Source: Actinocrinis sp046724665
GTDB lineage: Bacteria > Actinomycetota > Actinomycetes > Streptomycetales > Catenulisporaceae
Reading direction: 5' to 3'
DNA: 30,065 bases
Assembly: GCA_046724665.1 (NCBI GenBank)
Contig: JBKOWZ010000019.1
Coordinates: 1-30,065, forward strand
Shown: positions 1-5,840 of the stretch, one piece after another
How positions within the stretch are numbered: position 1 is the stretch's first letter
Layout: every line of letters starts with the position of its first letter
Notes under the pieces: generated by a model
The model's database searches: none
What the model saw: only the letters and a program-made list of their open reading frames with translations
Told to the model about the DNA's origin: nothing
Program-made: the position numbers and the translations under genes

Positions 1-918
1 ACCGACCAGGGGGACGAACGAGGCGAAGAACTCGAGCGCGGTCAGCGGCAGCGCGAGCGGCACCTTGAGCAGGTACAGCGCGATGCCGACGAGCGCGGCG
101 TTGGTCGCCGCCACGATGATCGAACCGCGGGTGTAGCCGGAGAAGGTGCGCCACGCAGCCCGGCCGACCCGATCCCAGGTGGAGCGCGCCTCGCCGGGCA
201 GCTGCGTGGTGAACCAGCGCCACATCTGGTCGCCGGAATGGGTGAAGAAGATCGAGCAGAACACGGCGAGCGCCAGCACGGTGAGGATCTCCACCGCGCG
301 GGTCGCGCCGCTGAGCGCCTGGCTGATCAGGGTCGAGCGGTGGGCGGAGATGAAGGAGCTGATCTTGCCCTGCAAGCCGCTCAGCGCCGAGGGGCTGACA
401 TGGAACGGCGGCCCCTCCAGCCAGCGCTCGATCCGGGACAGGCCGCCGCTGAACTCCTGGCCGAGCCGGTCGGTCTCGTTCGCGACCGTGGTGCCCATGA
501 AGGTGAAGAACCCGGCGATCACCAGCACGCTGCCGAGCATCGCGATCAGTACGGCCAGCGCGCGCGGCATCCGGCGCGACATCACCTTGACCGGCGGTCG
601 CAGCAGCGAGGTGAAGACGAGGGCGAGGAACACCGCGATGCCGACGAGTTGGAACCGCAGCAGCACGATGTAGAGGACGTAGACCGCCGCGCCGATGACG
701 AGCACCCGCCACGCGTACCCGGCGGTCACCCGCAGCCGCAGATTGACCAGCGCGTCCGCGTCGCTGCGCGCCAGCGCGCGCAGCCGCGCCTGGTTGCGCG
801 TTCCGGCGAGCGAACCCTCCGAGCGGGACCGGTTGCCGGCCACGCCGGACGAGCGGCCGTTCGAATTCTGCTGATCCGCGCCGGCGCGCCCGCGCGGACG
901 AGGAGACCGGCTACTCAC
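1..918 (-). CDS. AI-2E family transporter (UPF0118), partial at window edge
   Basis: I translated this frame by hand from a GTG at 918 to the window edge with no stop, giving about 306 N-terminal residues. After a polar N-terminus of about 70 residues rich in Arg, Ser and Asn come paired hydrophobic segments (around VLVIGAAVYVLYIVLL and VGIAVFLALVFTSLL), then ALAVLIAMLGSVLVIAGFF. A soluble stretch with a GLSRIERWL helix follows, then further membrane helices and a Gly-Tyr-x-Arg-Gly segment near the edge. This order is typical of the AI-2E/PerM exporter family, multi-pass inner-membrane proteins of varied or unknown substrate. An in-frame TGA lies just upstream, so GTG 918 is the first possible start. 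The ribosome site is weak (GAGGAA about 15 bases upstream). It lies 82 bases downstream of the small effector-like gene on the same strand. The substrate cannot be told from sequence. Confidence 0.85.
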   Translation of the reverse strand, partial: MSSRSPRPRGRAGADQQNSNGRSSGVAGNRSRSEGSLAGTRNQARLRALARSDADALVNLRLRVTAGYAWRVLVIGAAVYVLYIVLLRFQLVGIAVFLALVFTSLLRPPVKVMSRRMPRALAVLIAMLGSVLVIAGFFTFMGTTVANETDRLGQEFSGGLSRIERWLEGPPFHVSPSALSGLQGKISSFISAHRSTLISQALSGATRAVEILTVLALAVFCSIFFTHSGDQMWRWFTTQLPGEARSTWDRVGRAAWRTFSGYTRGSIIVAATNAALVGIALYLLKVPLALPLTALEFFASFVPLVG

Positions 919-1000
919 CTGGGCACCGCCGATTCCTCATTCCGTCGCTGTCTGCTCGCCATTCGGCTGTCTGCTCGCCTGTCTGAACCTCACCCGCCGG

Positions 1001-1417
1001 TCACCCGCCGAACGAGACCGGCCCGTTGATGTCCCGTGCCTGCACGGCGTTGTGCACCGTCGCGCCCTTGCTGATCACGTTCGCGACCACGCTGCTGTCA
1101 ACCGAGAGCGAACCGGCCCGATCCAGCCACTCGCGCAACGCGCTTTCGAACCCTGCGTCGCGCCGAGCGAGGCCGACCAGCTCGGCGCTGAGGTCGATCA
1201 CCGCGTTCTGGTCCGGCTCGACGCCGGTTGCTGGCGTCAACTGCTCCACCGCCGCGACGGCCTTCGTGGCGGACGCGCCGTCGGGGCTGTGGCCGGGGAA
1301 TGCCGAACGCACCAGCTTCAGCAGCCCCGACCACGCGCTCCTGCCCGCCTCCGCCGCAGTCTCGCCGAGGACCCGGTTGAGCACGGTCGCCACCGCCGAC
1401 ACGGCCAACGGATCCAT
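1001..1417 (-). CDS. Small alpha-helical protein with RHIM/BASS-like C-terminal motif (Bell-type effector candidate)
   Basis: This is a 138-residue protein. The ATG at 1417 is preferred over GTG 1423 because AGGAG sits 5 bases before it. Residues 1-105 look all-helical, starting with an amphipathic helix (DPLAVSAVATVLNRVL) and including a second one (AWSGLLKLVRSAF). The last 30 residues switch to a Gly/Asn/Val-rich strand-forming stretch ending in HNAVQARDINGPVSFGG. That V-Q-A-x-x-I-x-G pattern is common at the ends of actinobacterial conflict and NLR proteins. It resembles the bacterial amyloid signalling sequences related to RHIM. A helical N-terminus plus an amyloid tail is the Bell-BASS effector design, in which a partner NLR seeds the tail and the helices attack the membrane. 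No NLR or partner with the same tail is visible in this window, so this copy is an orphan. The assignment is by motif recall only; it could simply be an uncharacterised actinobacterial protein. Confidence 0.7.
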   Translation of the reverse strand: MDPLAVSAVATVLNRVLGETAAEAGRSAWSGLLKLVRSAFPGHSPDGASATKAVAAVEQLTPATGVEPDQNAVIDLSAELVGLARRDAGFESALREWLDRAGSLSVDSSVVANVISKGATVHNAVQARDINGPVSFGG

Positions 1418-1501
1418 CGCCACTCCTCACCCGACGCGCCTGCGAACGCAGCCAGGATAGCCAGGCTCGGCCTCGCCCGACGGGATTCCGCCGCCGGGCC
1501 C

Positions 1502-2437
1502 CTACCAGGGCAGCGGATCCCCGGCGATCTCCTGCGCGAACAGCGTCCGCAGCGCCGCGAGCACGTCGGCGGGCAGGTCGCCGTCCGCGGCCGCGAGGCT
1601 CGACTCGAGTTGCGCGATGCTCCGCGTCCCCGGGATCACCGTCGAGACGCCCGAGTTCGCCAGGACGAACCGCAGCGCGGTCTGCACCGGCGTCCAGCCC
1701 TCCGGCACCAGCTCGAGGAAGCGCGCGGTCAGCGCGCCCCGGCGCTGCACCTCCTGCGACGACCAGCGCGAGCGTACGCCGGTGAACGTGGACGAGGCGT
1801 CGTATCGGCCGGCCAGCCAACCCGACTCCAGCGCCACCTTCACCACGCTGCCCGCGCCGGCCTTGCCCGCACGCTCCGTGGCTTCCCACGTCTCCTGATG
1901 GAACACGGAGAGGTAGACCTCGAACGCCTTGCTGTCCGTGGTCTCCAGCACCGTGTCGATGTCTTCGGGCCAGTCCAGCGAGGCGCCGTAGGCGCGGATC
2001 AGGCCTTCGCGCTTGAGGTCTTCCAGAATCTCGTAGTGGGGAACCGTCCGGCCGTCGAACAGCTCCCGCGGCGGACTGTGCATCAGCACGATGTCGATCA
2101 CATCCGTCTCGAGCTGACGCAGGCTGCGTTCGACCGAGCCGCGCAGCGCCTCGGGGGAGAAGTCCGTGCCCTCGGGCGAGTGCCCGAACTTGGTGCACAG
2201 GACGACCCGGTCCCGGTGCCCGCGCAGGCCCCGGCCGAGCAGCCGCTCGCTGTTGCCCTCGGCGTAGCCTGGCGCGGTGTCGAAGAAGGTCACCCCGGCG
2301 TCGAGCGCCGCGCCGACGACGGCCAGCGATCCGGCCTCGTCCGGGCCGTCCCAGTCCTTCCGGTTTCCCAGCTGCCAGGCGCCGAGCCCGATCTCGCTGA
2401 CCGTCAGGCCTGTCGTGCCGAATTCCCGGTATCTCAC
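1502..2437 (-). CDS. Aldo/keto reductase
   Basis: This encodes a 311-residue NAD(P)H-dependent aldo/keto reductase with a (beta/alpha)8 barrel, cytosolic. The start is GTG 2437, giving MRYREFGTTGLTVSEIGLG, with GGAGG 8 bases upstream. A start 24 codons earlier is possible but adds a non-homologous low-complexity leader. The catalytic tetrad is visible: Asp53 and Tyr58 (FFDTAPGYAEGNSE), Lys83 (CTKFG) and His120 (VLMHSP). The cofactor loop near the end reads STVIPGTRSIAQLESSLAA, the usual phosphate-binding segment. The family reduces carbonyls on sugars, aldehydes and ketones, and the substrate cannot be read from the sequence. The effector-like gene follows 84 bases downstream on the same strand. 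The upstream gene on the same strand ends 143 bases away, so a long operon is possible but not shown. Confidence 0.9.
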   Translation of the reverse strand: MRYREFGTTGLTVSEIGLGAWQLGNRKDWDGPDEAGSLAVVGAALDAGVTFFDTAPGYAEGNSERLLGRGLRGHRDRVVLCTKFGHSPEGTDFSPEALRGSVERSLRQLETDVIDIVLMHSPPRELFDGRTVPHYEILEDLKREGLIRAYGASLDWPEDIDTVLETTDSKAFEVYLSVFHQETWEATERAGKAGAGSVVKVALESGWLAGRYDASSTFTGVRSRWSSQEVQRRGALTARFLELVPEGWTPVQTALRFVLANSGVSTVIPGTRSIAQLESSLAAADGDLPADVLAALRTLFAQEIAGDPLPW

Positions 2438-2580
2438 GGTCGCCGCCTCCGCGTGCTCGATGCCCGCGCCAGCTTCGGGCCCAGGTACTCGGCAACCAGT
2501 GCCCGGCACTGGTCACTCGATCTCGATCCTCAGCCCTTGCGCTTAGCGCCTTGATCCGCCCGCAAGGCTAGCAAGTCAGC

Positions 2581-3150
2581 TCATCCGACGCCGGGCCGTG
2601 GAAACGCCTCCGCGGCCACGAGACCGTCGCGCACGGCCTCGCGCTGCACCGCGTGTACCGTCCGGCCGTGCAGATCGGAGATCCGCTGCCAGCCGTAGCC
2701 AGAGCCGACCTCGGCGGCGAGCTGCTTGCGCTCGTCCTCCGACCAGCGGGTATGCGACTTCGGGTACTGCTTGCGTCGCGCCCGCAGCCACTCGCCGAAG
2801 GTCGGCCGATCGACGAACCAGGTCAGAGCCCTGAAGTAGCGGCGGTCCAGCTGGAAAACGACCTCCTCGGCGCACAGGAAGACGAGGTTCTCCTCGTCCA
2901 CGGCCACGCGGTCGGCCCGCAACACCAACTCGCCCTCGGTCAGCGACACCCCGCGCGGCCCGCGCGTGTCCTGCGGCGCGGTCAGTCTCACGCGCACCCA
3001 GCCCGCCTTCATGGCTCCGGACGTGGATGTGGACGCGGACGTGGCTGTCGTCCCTTTCGCCCTCGCCGCCGTCTTCGCCGTTCCTCGCCCGCCGCCGTTG
3101 CCGCCACCACTGCCGTTACTGCCGTTGTCGTCGAAGCCCATGTCGGACAC
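2581..3150 (-). CDS. Unknown protein with Myb/SANT-like C-terminal segment
   Basis: This encodes 189 residues starting at GTG 3150, with GGAGG 8 bases upstream. I do not recognise a named family. Residues 1-47 are low complexity (Gly/Asn, then Ala/Thr/Ser), probably disordered. Residues 50-115 look like a compact beta-rich domain (WVRVRLTAPQ, GVSLTEGELVLRADRVAV, LVFLCAEEVVFQLDRRYF). Residues 130-178 contain TRWSEDERKQLAAEVGSGYG, then WQRISDLHGRTVHAVQREAV. The tryptophan spacing and the helix-turn-helix pattern resemble Myb/SANT-like DNA-binding segments. This could be a nucleic-acid-binding protein, but function is inference. It lies between an aldo/keto reductase and a TetR regulator on the same strand, with gaps of more than 100 bases on both sides. 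Confidence 0.75.
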   Translation of the reverse strand: MSDMGFDDNGSNGSGGGNGGGRGTAKTAARAKGTTATSASTSTSGAMKAGWVRVRLTAPQDTRGPRGVSLTEGELVLRADRVAVDEENLVFLCAEEVVFQLDRRYFRALTWFVDRPTFGEWLRARRKQYPKSHTRWSEDERKQLAAEVGSGYGWQRISDLHGRTVHAVQREAVRDGLVAAEAFPRPGVG

Positions 3151-3278
3151 GGAGCAACCCTCCCCGATGGTCCATCCGTTCCATTCGCGCTGACGTTCCA
3201 GACCTACCCGTCAGCGCGTTCGAACAAACGTTTCCAAGAGAGAAAATATGGCCCGTGGCCTGCGAATTCACCCATGAA

Positions 3279-3866
3279 TCAGCGCGCGCAGAGCCCGCGT
3301 AGCAGCAGCCCCCACACGGCCTCGAATGATCGCTCGAACCCCGTATCCACAGCCCACTCGGCGGCGTGCGCGGGGTGGTGGAACCGCATCGTGGCGTCCA
3401 ACACCCCGCGCGCGACCACAGTCGGATCTCCCGCCGCGAGCTCGCCGCGATCCATCCCGTCCGCGACGATCCCGGCGATCTGCCCGACGAGCTCGCCGAC
3501 GTGCGCCGCGATCACGTCGCGCGCGTCACCGGACAGCAGCGCGTACGCGGCGAACAGGTCGGGATCGGTCCGTGCCTTGTCGTGCTTGAGCCGCATGAGC
3601 GTGGTCAGCCACCGCCGCAACCGGTCGGCGGCCGGTCCCGCCTCGGCGGCGATGGCGGTGAGCGGCGGGTTCATCCGGGACAGCCAGCGTTCGAGGACGG
3701 CGTCGAGCAGTTCAGCCTTCGAGGCGAAGTGGCGGTAAACGGTGCCATGGCTCACGCCGAGCGCCCGCGCGACGTCCACGACGGTCGTCTTGCCGGGCCC
3801 GAAGCGCCGCAGAGTCTCCTCCGCCGCGTCCAGTACCCGGTCCCGAGTCAGCGTCTCCGCCGCCAC
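3279..3866 (-). CDS. TetR/AcrR-family transcriptional regulator
   Basis: This is a 195-residue one-component repressor. The start is GTG 3866, with a GGGGGA ribosome site about 6 bases upstream. Residues 8-52 form the TetR DNA-binding domain, with the recognition helix in VDVARALGVSHGTVYRHFASK. The remainder (55-195) is the helical ligand-binding and dimerisation domain, with a tail like that of TetR proteins carrying TetR_C domains (DLFAAYALLSGDARDVIAAHV). It lies 252 bases downstream of the second aldo/keto reductase on the same strand and could be its repressor. Its own upstream region carries five phased 10-bp repeats, described separately, and no clear palindrome. The ligand is unknown. 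Confidence 0.92.
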   Translation of the reverse strand: MAAETLTRDRVLDAAEETLRRFGPGKTTVVDVARALGVSHGTVYRHFASKAELLDAVLERWLSRMNPPLTAIAAEAGPAADRLRRWLTTLMRLKHDKARTDPDLFAAYALLSGDARDVIAAHVGELVGQIAGIVADGMDRGELAAGDPTVVARGVLDATMRFHHPAHAAEWAVDTGFERSFEAVWGLLLRGLCAR

Positions 3867-3911
3867 CGCACGTCCCCCTTCCGTCTGCCAACTGCCAATC
3901 CCGCGTCCTCA

Positions 3912-3961
3912 TTCACCAACATCTGCCGACACCCATCGACATCTGCCGACATCCACCGACA
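3912..3961. repeat. Five phased 10-bp repeats upstream of the TetR gene
   Basis: Read on the minus strand, TGTCGGTGGA, TGTCGGCAGA, TGTCGATGGG, TGTCGGCAGA and TGTTGGTGAA follow one another with exactly 10-base spacing. Two 20-base copies are nearly identical. The array lies about 45-95 bases upstream of the TetR start, so the repeated TGTCG falls on one face of the helix. It may be an operator array or a simple slippage repeat. Confidence 0.75.
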
Positions 3962-4118
3962 ACCCGCCTATGCGCCCCGTGATCCGTGACCCACCCGCGT
4001 AGCACTCACACCCACGCGCGGCCAGTCACCGATACCTACACACGTCACACCCTACGTGCACTGATCGCCGGAGCCGCCGCTCACGCATCACACGCCACAC
4101 GCCACTTGCATCCCGCGC

Positions 4119-5114
4119 CTACTTCTCACTGTCGAGCATCGCGAGCTGCGCCGCAGCGTACCGCTCCCCGCTCGCCGCTCCCGCAGGCACGACAGCCTCA
4201 ATCGCGGCGATGTCCGCGGCAGTCAGTTCCACATCCAGCGAGGCCAACGCCTCGGCCAACCGGTCCCGACGCCGCGCCCCGACCAGCGGGACGATCAACT
4301 CGTCCTGGGCGGCAACCCAGGCGATGGCCAGCTGAGTCACCGTCACACCCTTGTCCTGCGCGACCTTCCGCAGCCCCTCGACCAGCGCGAGGTTCCGATC
4401 CAGGTTCTCGCCCTGGAACCGCGGCGAGTGCGCGCGAATGTCGCTCGGGCTCGAGGCGCTACTTGGCGTCCAGTGTCCGGACAGCAGTCCGCGCGAGAGC
4501 ACGCCGTACGCGGTGATCCCGATGCCCAACTCGCGCACGGTCGGCAGGATCTCCGCCTCGATCCCGCGCGAGAACAGCGAGTACTCGATCTGTAGGTCGC
4601 AGATCGGGTGAACGGCGTGCGCGCGACGAATCGTGTCCGCACCAACCTCGGACAGCCCGATGTGCCGCACATATCCGGCCTCGACCAGCTCCTTGATCGC
4701 GCCGACCGTCTCCTCGATCGGCACGTTCGGGTCCAGGCGCGCGGGACGGTAGACGTCGACGTAATCGGTGCCCAGCCGGCGCAGCGAGTAGGCGAGCGAC
4801 GTCTTCACGGCGTTCGGGCTCGTGTTGAAACCGAGCCACGTGCCGTCGGGGCCGAGCAGCGCCCCGAACTTGAGGCTGATCAGGTAGTCCTCGCGCGCAC
4901 GGCCACGCACTGCGGACCGCAGCAGCAGTTCGTTGTCGCCCATCCCGTAGAAGTCGCCGGTGTCCAGCAAGGTCACGCCCGCGTCGAGCGCCGCGTGAAT
5001 CGTGGCGACCGACTCCGACTCGTCCGCCGGCCCATAGAGCGCCGACATGCCCATGAGCCCCAGCCCAAGCGCGGAGGTCTCGGGCCCGGTGATTCCCAGG
5101 TGACGCTTCTCCAT
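4119..5114 (-). CDS. Aldo/keto reductase (YakC/AKR13-like)
   Basis: This encodes 331 residues. The second ATG at 5114 is chosen because GGAG sits 8 bases before it; the ATG at 5120 is only 2 bases from that site. It is an NAD(P)H-dependent barrel reductase. Asp51 and Tyr56 (LLDTGDFYGMGDNE) and Lys82 (ISLKFG) are present. The fourth tetrad position reads Y-R-P-A-R (VDVYRPARLDPN), so the usual His is replaced by Pro124, as in the YakC/AKR13-type group of general stress and aldehyde reductases. The C-terminal cofactor loop reads VPLVGARRRDRLAEALASL. A strong sigma-70-type promoter and a 22-bp palindromic operator lie just upstream, so the gene is likely induced by a stress or a small molecule. 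The TetR gene lies downstream on the same strand. Confidence 0.92.
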   Translation of the reverse strand: MEKRHLGITGPETSALGLGLMGMSALYGPADESESVATIHAALDAGVTLLDTGDFYGMGDNELLLRSAVRGRAREDYLISLKFGALLGPDGTWLGFNTSPNAVKTSLAYSLRRLGTDYVDVYRPARLDPNVPIEETVGAIKELVEAGYVRHIGLSEVGADTIRRAHAVHPICDLQIEYSLFSRGIEAEILPTVRELGIGITAYGVLSRGLLSGHWTPSSASSPSDIRAHSPRFQGENLDRNLALVEGLRKVAQDKGVTVTQLAIAWVAAQDELIVPLVGARRRDRLAEALASLDVELTAADIAAIEAVVPAGAASGERYAAAQLAMLDSEK

Positions 5115-5162
5115 GATCATCGCTCCAACTTCCGGACGCGCCCCTGCGCGCCCTCTGCCACT

Positions 5163-5201
5163 AGTGTAGGACTATGGACTGACAGATTTCAAATTCTGTC
5201 A
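5163..5201 (-). promoter_or_regulatory. Promoter of the second aldo/keto reductase with overlapping palindromic operator
   Basis: On the minus strand a -35 box TTGAAA (5192-5187) and a -10 box TACACT (5168-5163) are separated by 18 bases. The -35 sits inside a 7-8-7 inverted repeat, TGACAGA (5180-5186) and TCTGTCA (5195-5201). Binding there would block the -35, which is classic repressor geometry for MarR, HxlR or TetR proteins. The start codon is about 49 bases downstream of the -10 box. Confidence 0.75.
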
Positions 5202-5293
5202 CCAGTAGAGCCCGCAGATGTGATGGATCCGCAGCACAAGAGATCCGGGGTGGAGAGTGCGCCGCGTGGAGGAAGCGGGACGCCAAAGACGCC

Positions 5294-5329
5294 GAAGGGC
5301 CTCGCAGCAACGTTGCTGCGAGGCCCTTC
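5294..5329. terminator. Perfect 36-bp palindrome, probable bidirectional terminator
   Basis: The left arm GAAGGGCCTCGCAGCAA (5294-5310) pairs perfectly with 5313-5329, and the central AACGTT is also self-complementary. The strong GC stem followed on the plus strand by CTTCTTCG is typical of actinomycete intrinsic terminators with little or no U-tract. On the minus strand it would stop read-through from the helicase gene about 510 bases after its stop codon. On the plus strand no gene precedes it, so a short plus-strand RNA from the 5.2 kb region is conceivable. Confidence 0.7.
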
Positions 5330-5426
5330 TTCGTGTCGTGATGCTTCGTGTCGTGATGCGCCTCGTGACCTTGCAGTACCTCGTGACCTTGCAGTACTTG
5401 GCCACGCCGAGCTAGTGCCGAGGCAC

Positions 5427-5840
5427 TAGTCGAGAACTACGCGCGTGGCGGCATGCCGTGTCGCGGCGGACAGTCTTGGCGGTCGAACTGTTAGTTCTGG
5501 CGCCGAGACTGAACTGCCCCGACCAAGGGTGTCGCGGCTGATCGTCTCGGTTGCCGAGGTGCTCTAGCCGTGGCCATGCGCGTGGCTTGCCGTGTCGCGG
5601 CCGACCGTCTCGGCGGCCGAACTGTTAGTTCTGGTGCCGAGACTGAACTGTCCCGACCAAGGGTGTCGCGGCTGATCGTCTCGGTTGCCGAGGTGCTCTA
5701 GCCGTGGCAACGCGCGCGGCGTGCCGTGCCGTGGCCGACCGACTCGGCGGCCGAACTGCTAGTTCTGGTGCCGAGACTGAACTGGCGCGGATCAAGGTGT
5801 TGCGCCAGCCGTCTCGGCGGTCGAGGTGCTCTAGCCGTGG
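5427..5840. repeat. Three tandem ~134-bp repeats downstream of the helicase gene
   Basis: The phrase GCTCTAGCCGTGGC recurs at 5561, 5695 and 5828, spacings of 134 and 133 bases, and the sequence between the copies is about 85-90 percent identical. Each unit starts with ACGCGCGTGGC-like sequence, which is also the last coding sequence of the helicase gene (5842-5852). The duplication therefore includes the gene's 3' end. Each unit carries two inverted repeats: GTCTCGGC/GCCGAGAC enclosing GAAC-TGTTA-GTTC, and CTCGG-TTG-CCGAG. Confidence 0.85.

Larger units (their letters stand above)
5121..5840. other. Non-coding region with repeats and a long palindrome
   Basis: No credible gene. Left to right it holds the promoter above, a perfect 36-bp palindrome, two copies of a 16-base repeat containing CGTGACCTTGCAGTAC (about 5365-5399), two copies of TTCGTGTCGTGATGC (about 5329-5358), and three 134-bp tandem repeats that run into the end of the helicase gene. 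Confidence 0.75.

Noticed and set aside
238..1029. Long plus-strand frame opposite the transporter
   Set aside because: Arg/Ala/Gln/His-rich composition with no fold; the minus-strand frame gives a recognisable AI-2E family protein.
1052..2554. 500-codon plus-strand frame
   Set aside because: Antisense of the aldo/keto reductase and the effector-like gene; composition typical of a GC-rich shadow frame.
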